Shown here: positions 26,101 to 36,431 of the stretch, one piece after another | Position numbering within the stretch: the stretch's first letter is position 1 | How the letters are laid out: each line of letters opens with the position of its first letter | DNA from: Strigops habroptila | Lineage: Eukaryota > Chordata > Aves > Psittaciformes > Psittacidae | DNA: 64,000 nt | Direction: 5' to 3' | Assembly: GCF_004027225.2 (NCBI RefSeq) | Contig: NC_044283.2 | Coordinates: forward strand, 10,682,992-10,746,991 | Notes under the pieces: generated by a model | What the model was told of the DNA's origin: nothing | Seen by the model: only the letters and a program-made list of their open reading frames with translations | Database searches by the model: none | Program-made: the position numbers and the translations under genes

Positions 26101-29100
26101 ATATCTCTGTGGCAATGAAGCAGTAAAAGTGAATTCAAGAAATTATCCAGGCCGCTCTCCCACCATCCCACCCCCTGTGTGGATGTTAAATAAATCACTT
26201 TAGATAATCTCTTATGGATATTTCTTCTAACCTGCATTTCTGCAGCACAAGTTCTGGGATTTCTACCAAACCGTTTTCTTGGATACTACTGTAAGAGACA
26301 GTCTGAGTTTCTGATATTAATCCTGGTTTTCTTTACTGCAGATTAAAGTGATTTCTCGTTCTTCTTCAGTTGGTCACAAGTGATCACAAGCAACTTTGTA
26401 GCAACATTTTACATATAGAAAACTATTGTCCCCCTGCTCTTCCCCCACCCCCCAGTTTAAACAAAGCCACATCTTTCACCCCTCATGTTTTCCAGATTTC
26501 CGTTATTCCATAGACTCTTTCCTTTTGATCAGTATGAGGGCAGCCAAGCTTCCCAACTCCACAAACAGCATGCCAAAATACCATCAGGCTGGGAACTGTG
26601 AGGCACGTACCTTGGAAAGATGAGCAGGGAGGGATCCGGTGCTCTGGAAATGAGTTGCAGTGCAAAAGGATGTGTGGGTTCTTGTGAAAAACTGGAATTC
26701 CTACAAAAATCTGGAAATCTGGAGCAGCTATTCCCCAGAGTGACTCAGGGAGTGTGATGACAGCTCAAGGCACCTTGTTTTCTCTATATTGGGAATTTGG
26801 ATTATTCAGCAGCCCCCGGGCAAGTAAAGACTGATGTGATATGGCCCAGGTAGGAGAGATGCATTTGGACTGTGCAAGAGCAAGAGTGTGGCCATCCCTG
26901 CTTAAAGCATCTGCATATTAAATCCCTTAGAAGAAAAACTGTCTTAAAAGAAAGAGAAACTATTTCTTGGACAGAAATAATGTTGCCACACACATTATAC
27001 AGACATTTTCATCCAGATGAGTGATACAAATCTTTTTGCATTAAGCTTCATTTTCTCTCATCATAAAGATGCAGATAACCGCAAACATGCAGCTCTACTA
27101 GTGGGGCATGGAATTGGTCCTGTATGTTATCCATAATTACATATAGGATCAGATCTGAATTAACTCAGCTTGATATTCAAACCTAGACCCTAAAAACATG
27201 TGGTTTGTGTTTCGAAGTACCAAAGTCTGGGCAACGAGTTCAGTCTTCTCTGACTTTTTCATGTGTTTTTAACACTAATTGCTTGTAGGTCTGACTTTCC
27301 AAAAACATGATCATAAAGAGCAAATTTGCAAAGTTAATTCCAGCATTTCCTTGCTCTGATGAACTTTGTAGGTAAGATTTCAAGCTGACATTAATGAGTT
27401 CCCAAGCAATCAAAACCAGTTTCAGAAAGTAATAAAATTTGGGCTTAAATGTCTTACAGAACTGGAAAAGCTCCAAAATGCAAAACCTCAGAGATGTTCA
27501 GAGTACGAACAGATTTGCATCTCTCTAGTACCAAAGTCCATTAACATATATCATATTGCCAGGAGACAACCAGAGGTTACAGCCTATCCAAAAAGTGACC
27601 TTTGGTTTGCATCTCACAAACCTGTGCAAGCACAGACAATGTCAATCTTGGTGATAGTGATATTTTCAATTTGGCAGGTTAGTATCTCCCTTGCTATAGA
27701 AGTTATAGTTAGGTTCTTGCTTTCTGTGGGGTAGGAAACTCTGTTGACAATATACTGGTATGATTTCTGAGGCCCCATATAACTTAAATAGCAGCTCAAA
27801 ATAATATTTTATAGACTCCAGAAGGCTCTCCAAGAAGAGCGAAAGACAGAGTTCAGCTTCAAGAATGGAAGGATCTGGTATACATTGTATTCTGGTTATC
27901 CTTTATACATTTTATTTAAACCCGCCTTTGAATAAATATTGTAAATGTGGTGATATTATGGGACAGAACAGAGTTCAGAAACAGCCAGCAGCATTTTCTG
28001 GGTAAGAAGAAAACAAAAATCCAGAGGAGCAATGTGAAGGGCAGTGAGAGCAAGGAAAATCAGTGTAAAAACGAAACATGGGGTAGTAAGAAACATGTTT
28101 GGCTGGAGAAGGGCTCTACAAAGCCCCGGTAGTGAGAAAAAAGAGGATGAAGATGCAAGCGCAGAAATTAGAGGAGAAAATCTGCTGAAAACTGTGGATG
28201 TAGAAAGTCAGCAGTCATTCATGCTCAGACGCTGTTACCATGCTCACAGAGAGCAGGACATATGTCTGTAGGATTTATCCCACAGAAAAATACTTGTTCT
28301 GCTATTGATTTTCACCAAAAAAATGAAGGTAAAAGTTTCCTTTGTGATGGATCTGAGCAAGGCTCCAGAGCAAGGAAATGACTGAGGATGTGCACAATAG
28401 AGAGGCATCAACACTTCTTTGAAAAGACCTTTGCCTTTATAAAATCAAACCTGGAAAATACTAGGGAATGCCAGGACATAGGAGCTTCCTACCTGACACT
28501 GCTGTAGCTGAATATGTATCTTTCATCTTGGATAGTCACCTATTTTTTGTGTATTAATTTAAGACCATGCCTTGTTTGGTCCACTCCTAGGGAGTGCTAG
28601 CCAAAAAAATAAATAGCATAAAATCTTTATTTGAAGGAAACTAAATACTCTGGAGATATCCTTGTTTTCTTTTTCTGTTTTCCACATGACCAGCAAAGGC
28701 AGCTATACCTCTAGAAATAAATTTAAAATAAATAAGTAGATAAATAAGCCACCAACAAACAGACAAAAAAAATCTCCCTGCTTTGGGATAAAGCCAAAGG
28801 AGGGAAGAGACAGATTCCTGAAATAAAATTATTGGGAAAATCCTCCTTTGGGAGGACTCTTTGACGATCCCCTCGCCCTGCATCTTGTTCTGCGCCGCGT
28901 TCGCCTTCCAAATTCACGAGATTATCACCACTGTATTCGAGGGCAAGGGAAAACGATCGAATAAACACCCTCCGGCAGGTCGGCACCCGGTTGTTCTTCA
29001 CTCAAATCCCGCGGCGGGGGTGCCGCATCCCGGGCCGGGAAGGAAAAGTGTCCCTGGGAGAGAAGGGACGGGAAATTCACCTCCCAGCTGGGCAGAGGAG

Positions 29101-29424
29101 ATGCTTTGGGGGCAGAAACTGAGTCCCCCGTTTCCCGGCCCTCCCTGCCTCCCCGCTGGAGACCCCGACTGCGCTGGTCCCACTTTGCCAACGGGATCGC
29201 CCCGGCGCTGCTGCCCCGGCTCCTCGCTGGGGCAGCAGGGGGGACCCCAAAGGCGTCGGGAGGGGGGAAGCACCTCATTGCTTCTTCCTGAAGGAGACCC
29301 TGAAACCTGGAGTTTATGGGGCCGAGAGGTCTGGCAAAACGAAATGAGCTTGAAAAACGGGTTTCCCTCAAAAAGTAAAATAAATAGAATAGTATACAGT
29401 GGAATAGGATAGAACAGTATGGAA

Positions 29425-29510
29425 TAGAGAGGGATGGGATAGGATAGGATAGGATACGATAGGATAGGATACGATAGGATAGGACAGGATACGGTAGAAA
29501 AAATAAATAA
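29425..29510. repeat. AGGAT pentanucleotide tandem repeat
   Basis: Consecutive AGGAT/ACGAT units, slightly degenerate, on the plus strand inside the orphan CpG island. Confidence 0.9.
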
Positions 29511-29516
29511 ATTTAA

Positions 29517-29605
29517 AATAAAACAAAACAAAACAAAATAAAATAAAATAAAATAAAATAAAATAAAATAAAATAAAATAAAATAAAATAAAATAAAATA
29601 AAATA
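29517..29605. repeat. AAAAT/AAAAC pentanucleotide microsatellite
   Basis: Starts as AAAAC units and continues as about 14 uninterrupted AAAAT units. Confidence 0.95.
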
Positions 29606-31549
29606 TAAAATCCTTTCCTCTATCCCTCATTATTCTCAGCAGTTGCGGGCCGTGGAGCCGGTGGAGGAGCGAGGGGGAGCTGCAAGCTCTTCGGGAATGG
29701 TTATGGGTCCGAACTGTCGGGGGGGCCTCTGGATCTGTCCTGCGTTCCCACCCGACGGCAGCTCCGCTCGGGGAGGAGGGGGGGTGTCACACATACGACA
29801 CCTGGAGGCGAAGTCGTGGGGAGTTCCTGCTCTGCCCCCAGCTTGGCCGGGGCTGGCCCCGGGCCTGGGGACGATGCTGCAGGAGCTGCCTGACCTGCGG
29901 CGCCCGTGCGAGCCGGACCTGACCGAAGGGGCGGACGCGGACACGGGTGGCGTTCCCCTTCCCCAGACGTGGCCGGAAAGAGGCTGGGGTTGGCCCGCGC
30001 ACCAGTCTGCTGCAGCCGTGGGGCCGGGGGTGCTCCGCGCTGCCGCTCTCCTCCCGGCCTCCCCCTCGGTGCTTTCGCAGTCTTTCCCTCCTCTCCCGGC
30101 TGGTACCGCAGCCTCTTCCGTCTCCTTAAATTAACCCACAAAGGCGATCTCTCGCCCAGAAGTGGGGCACAGGAAAGTTTGGGGCGGGGGACCCGGAAGA
30201 TTTTTGTCGTCGGCTGCAAGACATCAAAGAAGTCCCTTCATTATGAACAGCCCAGTTCCTATCCAGGGCGGGGCACCCTCATCGCTGTGCTCACCCCTTT
30301 TCCCCAGCCTCGCCCTCCGGGGCCAAGGGGCCGAGACAGGCCGGTGTTGACTGGCCCGGCTCTTGGCGGGGTGTTCGCCCGGCCTCGGCCCGTCCTATGC
30401 ACGGGGCTCCCCGGGGCCGAGACCCTTCCCCACTTCCCCCGCTCCCCCGCGTAAATCAGGATCTCCCGGACGGGCTCCCCCGCGCCCGGCCCCCGGTCCC
30501 CGAGGGCGGCTCTGGGGGCAGGAAGGGGCAAAGCAGGGGTGAGCAGTAACCCCTTTTCCTAAGGGGACATGTCTGAAGACCCCCACATCTGGGTCCCGGG
30601 CACCATCCAGACCCCCTGCTCCCCCGCACGCCGGCCCCTGGGCCGGGCTTTTCCCCTCAGGATTCTCGTTCTCTTTCATTTGGTGATCGTTTCACTCTGC
30701 GGCTGTGCCCAGCAAGTGCATGCAAAAAAATGAGATCTGAAACGTGCTGCCTCCTGCAATATTTCCTGCAGACGCCGTGCAAAGGCTAACTATCACTTTG
30801 ACGAGAATTCTTCTATTAAATTGTCTTCTTGCTGTAAATCTGAATGCACTGAAAATTGGCAAATCCATCAGCTTTGGGACTGAAGAATCTTTCTTTCCCA
30901 AATAAAGACTAACGAATACCTCAAGTGTCACCACCTTGTTGGTCTATCTAGTGATGCAAAGGCAGGAGAACACATGCTTTCCCATTGGTGCTGCCAGATA
31001 CAGTACCCATGGCTGATGAGGTCTCATGGATTCAGGGAAAACTTGGTAGAGGCAACTCTCGATGTGAGACCCTCACTAAAGTTAAGCATCATCCTTCCCT
31101 TTCAACCAGAGGGCGGGAAAGAGAAACTGAGTCTTTTCTACATCTATTCCCTGGCAAACAAAGGACAGAAATAGTTATAGTGTTTCTTAGAGGCTAAATA
31201 TTCCCATAAAGAAATTAAAGTCGCTTTACAGCCTGCCATGCACAGAAACCGTGGGTGGCGGCAAGCAGTAGAAGAGATGGGTCTCTGCCTGTCTCATTTC
31301 ACCTCTGAATAGCTCCAGAAAACTGCATGGAACTGAACACAGACCTACTGTGTGGGTCTTTGCTGTTGTTTTGCCTATGGATTATAGGAAACAAATAAAT
31401 TGAGGTATAAACAGATGAAGCAAATGACATTTCGTTGGGGGGAATAACAGTAGGTGGTTACGATGACATTATAAAGTGTACTGAGTATTTCTCGTTGCAT
31501 TTTCTTGTGATTTGAACACTCAGCAGGCCTAGATTTGTTTGGTTTACAC

Positions 31550-31970
31550 CAACAACTTGGAACAACGTTGGAACAACGTGTAACAACGACAACTGCTACA
31601 GCTTAGTAACTTATGTATTTCTTTTGACTTAATTACATTTTGACTGTGTTAAAAACATACATTGAAGTAGATAATGAAGTATAATTGATCTAGAAATCTC
31701 TGTCTCTTTCAGGTTAAAAAACAGGGACTTGAAACATGCTGTTTGAATCTACTCGTGAAAATAAAGTAGGTCTTTCTATGGAGGAGATTAAAAACAATCA
31801 AGAAGTAACTAAAATAAACAGTATGAAGTAGGTACAAAGATGAAAGTGTTTAAACAATATTTAAGAGTCCGTTTGAGGAAAGATTCGATCACACTGACAC
31901 AAAGGGTGCAACTGGGAGGTGGTTGGCTCTCGCATTTTGAGTTGATAGCCTAATTTTGACAAGTGTCAAG
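31550..31970. promoter_or_regulatory. candidate regulatory element with phased AACAAC units and a CAAGTG palindrome
   Basis: Four AACAAC units start at 31551, 31561, 31572 and 31582. At 31956-31969 there is TTGACA-AG-TGTCAA, whose centre includes CAAGTG, a sequence reported to be bound by HMX1. The surroundings are unique DNA. Confidence 0.25.
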
Positions 31971-34888
31971 CCTTAAAGACAGCGCCCAGGGAAAAACCAG
32001 GAGAACTGCGAATTCAGCACCAGAAAAAGAGCATCCCCGGCACGAGGAACGGCTGGGTCGCCGCTGGGTAACTGATAGGTTTTAAAGCGTGCCTGAAGGT
32101 GGTGCTGTTAGATGGAAGAAGGGAGGGCTCGGACGGCTGCAGTGAGGTGCTGTATTATGGGGAAAAAAAAATGCTCACCCACAGTTGTGTAACAGCAGAT
32201 TGCTCCAGCAGCGATTCCAGAACCTGAACAGTGGAGATCTGTTGAGAAAACGCTTAACAAGCAACTTAATTATAGAATAACTTCAGTGTGATCAACCAGT
32301 TTGTGGTAAGGTGACATTTCAGTCCTCAATGCCCATCAGCAGATCTCACCTCCTGCTTCGGCCCACCTCCTTCTCCTCACCCTCCTGACCCCCTACTCCC
32401 AGCACAGCCTTAAATAAACTTGCATGTGTGCCCCGAGCGCCCTAAGGAAAAGAGAAGTTAAAGGGAAATACCGTCGGCTAATCTTTATTCAACAGATGGT
32501 GAAGGAATTTAAAATGGAATTTCCCACTATGTACAAGCTTTAATGTTATTAAGCTTGATTTTAATGTGAATGCAAAGTGATCTGCTATGGTTTATGACAG
32601 TCGATTCTAGTTTCTTGGCCTGACTGGGAACCAGATTTTCTTCTGATGGTTTTAATAAGGAAATTTTTTAAAGGGCCAAGGAACTGGACTAGTAGATTCA
32701 AAAAGAAATGCACTAGCATATGTAAGACACTTCTCTGCAATTAGCAGTAACTAATCTGAGAGGAAAACTAGCTCCCTGGCAAATTACAGTTCTCGCAGAA
32801 TTTATGTTTTCCCCTAAATTGCACAATGCTTTCTAACACCATATGCCAATCTGGGAATCTCAGGCGTAGTAATTAGCTTTGAGGTTTTGGAACATTTCAT
32901 AAAGCCTGGATTAATCCCAACTGTATTATCTGGTGTCAGTTACTGTAAGTTGGAGACACAGAATACCGAGTTACCAGCCAGTGAATTCTGCAATAATGAT
33001 CATATGCCATGCATTATTTTGCGTCTTTCCTCTATATGTATTCTACCTACAACTTATGCTAGATCCAATTAGGGGGAAAGCTGTGTTTGCTCCTGACAGA
33101 AAGCAAAGCACATTTTGCATGAAGTGAATGTCTCCCAAACGGCAGGCTTTAAATCAACCCACTGCTGAGCCATTGTACTGAAATGCGTGTTGCTTTTTAG
33201 AACTTTAAATTTACTTCCTCATGAGAAATATATTATCCCAGCACTATGTAATGACCAGCCATAGGACCTTAACAGCTTCTAGGGTCACAGTCCTGAATGG
33301 AAGTGCAGCCTTGGCTTGGCTTAATACATAGGAAGCCCTTCCTACAGTCTTCCTACTATCTCCTGTGCTCCCTCACTGTCTCAGTTTTGGCTTTGCCTCT
33401 CCCACCAAAGTCCCTGGTCTGTGCTGCCCTGTGTGAAGAAGTCCCCAGGGCTGGGTCAGCAGTCTACATTAATCTTAGAGTGAGGTCTCCACCTCAGAGG
33501 AATCAAAAGCACTTGAGAGGTTTGCATAGGAGCCTGCCTGTGCAGATCGTTGTCTTGTCATAATTTCATGATCTTTCTTGCCCCAGAATGAAACTCAAGG
33601 TGACTTTATAAGTCTTACTAGAGGGACTGTAAACAGACAACTATGCAACTGAATTGTTCTGTGGTGGTTGTTTGCTTTCTTCATCCATAGCAGGAGCATG
33701 AGTCCTCACCCCAAGGAACTTCTGGCCACATCAGACAGGCAGAATCAAATCCAGAGTGAATAGTCACCTATGATCTGATGAATCACTTTGCTTTTAGTGT
33801 GTTATCTGAAAAAAATACAGACATTAATGATGGCACTTGTCTCATTGTCTTTGCAGGTAGGACTTAGTTGCCAAACCAATATGTCCAGTGTTGTTTGAGC
33901 CATACATCATCACAAGGTCATGTTCTGACATCATGTGAGTCTCTCAGAGGTGCCATGTCACACTTGAAGTCCTGTGCAAATATCTTGGATGTCTTTGGGA
34001 ATATCAAAGGGCACCAAGAAGCCATATTTAAGCAGCCTGACTATATTCTGGACATGTGTACCTCAGCCAGTCACTGTGGGCTCTCCTTATATCCAGTGGA
34101 GGGTACTACACAATTTCAGGGCACAGGACATCTGATAAATACGTCCTCTGGATGAGACAGACTGCGTGCTATGTTCATATGTTTCTGTGCAGTTTAGGGT
34201 GTCTAGGCTAGCTGTAAATGGCCAAATTATAGATGATTTCCACTCCAAATAACCCAGGTTCTGTTTTTTTGTTTTATGTAGTAATAAAAATTGAAGTGAT
34301 GCTGGCGGACCCGGAACATCTGTGTTTCTCATTCTCCAAAGGCCTCACAAATTCTGGTTGGGAGGGAGAAAATAACTTTTCCAAAGAAGTCATGAGAATA
34401 CTGCCCAAGAATGTGATGATGTTTCCAAGACAAGGAAAAAAAAGGAAAAACATAAGGAGGAACACAAACTCCTTCTTTCAAAAGAAGAACCTCACTGGGG
34501 TTGTCCATATAGAGCAACTTATTCTGTGTTGTGGTGGGATTTCTATTTTGGTCCCAAGGCTAAGCACCCAGTAAGACCAAGTCCCATATTGGGTAGATGG
34601 TGACATAAATTAAGACAACAGTTGAAGAGGGAAACATATAAGGCTCAGTTTGCAGACAGTGATGGAACAAGGCAAGATAAATATTTATTAGTCCAAGGTT
34701 ATAGGTTGTCTCAGGTAGGTTTCTCTGTGCCGGTCTGATTTTCCTAGCCAAGTGACTTGTCTTCATCTTCCTAGGGACACATGGGCTTGGCAATGTACCG
34801 TGTAGGATCTTTCTTCAGCTAGATGTGAAATCTGAAGCAAGATTTATGGCCGGTTTCATAGGGTTGTTTGGGGTATTTTAAATTTTTG

Positions 34889-34890
<2 letters not shown>

Positions 34891-34923
<33 letters not shown>
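34891..34923. repeat. poly-T run of 33
   Basis: Uninterrupted T run on the plus strand. No SINE or LINE body was recognised beside it. Confidence 0.97.
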
Positions 34924-34927
<4 letters not shown>

Positions 34928-35589
34928 GAAAGGCTGTTTGGGTCATGAAAAAATCAACACTTGGAAACACTGCTCTTTGAATTCAGTTATTAACTTCTAA
35001 ATCCTTTTTAAACCAGGTCTGCTTCCTATTTTTTCCATTTCCAAATATGAAATATGTCACTGTTTCGTCTTGTGTGTTAAGCTGTTAGATCAATATCTGA
35101 ATAATTAAATGCAGCAGGACAATGAACAGTTTAATTAGCTTTGAGGTTTTCAGAGTATTAGCTATTAAAACTAAGTAGGAAAATTGGCTTGCTCTGAGCC
35201 CTTTTATTTATAAATTGAAACTTGGCAAAAGTACAGATCTGAGTTTATTTGCATTTGGATGGTGGAAGACAGAACTGCTAGGGAAAATGTTACTGTATCT
35301 AGACCCCAGCACTGATTTTTGTTTAAAATCAATTGCATGAGCTATGGTCTCGCAACATCTGTGAATATCCCGATAGGTTCTGAGGTACCAGGACCCTTTG
35401 AGAGCCTTTTAACACCATGGCTTCACTTCTGCTAAACTTTTAGTAAGAGAAATTAGAAAAACGCAACCGTAGGGCTAGTTGAGAACCCTTTGCAGAGGTC
35501 TGTACTTGATCAGGAGAGGGATTTGGCCTGTAGATGGCACTGTAGTAAGGCCGATTGGGTCTGGAGTTATCCTAAAGCAGGGAGGTAGC

Positions 35590-35720
35590 TTTCTACCCTG
35601 GTATTTAAGCAATTAAAACACATCTACGCACCATATCTGTGGGCGAGGGTTAACGATGATGTTCTTCTTTGTCATCTTATTTTCACTTATGTTTCACTTC
35701 TATTAATATTTGCATTTTCT
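35590..35720. promoter_or_regulatory. candidate enhancer with an HMX-consensus site
   Basis: Contains AAGCAATTAAAA at 35607-35618, a full match to the family optimum, in unique sequence about 12.6 kb upstream of the HMX1 promoter, with GTTAACGATGATG nearby. Confidence 0.25.
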
Positions 35721-36352
35721 TCCATGCAAGTAAATACAGGTATACATTTTGAAAGCAGATTAAAACACCCTGATAGAGCAATCCATGAATCTATGAATCC
35801 AGTACAAGAAGCGGAAACTAAAGGGGTGGGGAACCAGAAAGATTTTAATCTCTTTCAAAATGAGTTCAGAGCCACCAGACACTCATTTTGTTGACTCTGT
35901 TTACACAAGGAAAAGATGGGAAATGCTGATTCCTGCTGGCAAAAATGTTTTCCCATGTATTGCTTCACAGGTGTACTGTTTCATACCAAGGAAGTCTGGC
36001 TAAATGTGCACCTGGGATAAACATCAGATAAGACTGCAAAACAGAAATAAGGCAAGTCCAGATAAAAGGCCCTGTGGCCTGCAGTCAGAGATGACAGTCT
36101 TGAAATAGGTCTGATCCAGACACTTAATCGGAAAATCCCCATCTCAGGGAAAGGCACAGAATTTGGATTACATTCCTCAGATCTCATCCAGATCCAAACT
36201 ACTCCTGCTAAATGGAAGCCATATAAACTCATATACCAGCTAAGAATTTCCCCAGATTCAGACTCTGTGAAAAGACAACCTTAAGATTCTTATACTACTT
36301 TCCTTTTACGTGGTGATTATGGTAGATTTTTAAAGAATCTGTGTCTCTGTAT

Positions 36353-36431
36353 AGAATCATAGAATCACAGAATAGTTAGGGTTGGAAAGGACCTTAAGAT
36401 CATCTAGTTCCAACCTCCCTGCCATGGGCAT
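36353..36431 (-). mobile_element. CR1 3' tail fragment
   Basis: Minus-strand CR1 terminus: AGAATCATAGAATCACAGAA, GGTTGGAAAGGACC and CTAGTTCCAACC, ending near GCCATGGGCA. It closely resembles the 3' end of the 6172-7241 copy. Confidence 0.9.

Larger units (their letters stand above)
18967..28864. other. intergenic, no gene recognised
   Basis: Mainly unique DNA. It includes the SINE relic (21440), a CR1 tail (22276) and the candidate enhancer near 22.9 kb. The part at about 23.4-24.9 kb is locally richer in GC but shows no domain or convincing exon. Confidence 0.65.
28865..30680. other. orphan CpG island
   Basis: GC/CpG-dense DNA of about 1.8 kb, split by A-rich simple repeats at 29425-29605. 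Reading frames exist on both strands (for example 29643-30134 plus and 29701-30219 minus) but show no recognisable domain and mirror each other, as expected from composition. It may be a promoter for an unannotated transcript or a Polycomb-type regulatory island about 19 kb upstream of HMX1. Confidence 0.55.
30681..36352. other. intergenic, candidate regulatory DNA
   Basis: Repeat-poor AT-rich DNA. It holds a 19-base sequence present twice (32870-32888 and 35132-35150), phased AACAAC units, the CAAGTG palindrome, a 33-T run and an HMX-consensus site. No coding sequence recognised. Confidence 0.65.

Noticed and set aside
28998-29630. 210-codon minus-strand frame
   Set aside because: N-terminal half is translated AAAAT and AGGAT repeat, the rest GC-rich noise.
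29643-30454. Open frames of 163-182 codons in the orphan CpG island
   Set aside because: Overlapping frames on both strands, no domain, no splice or promoter logic; composition artefact.
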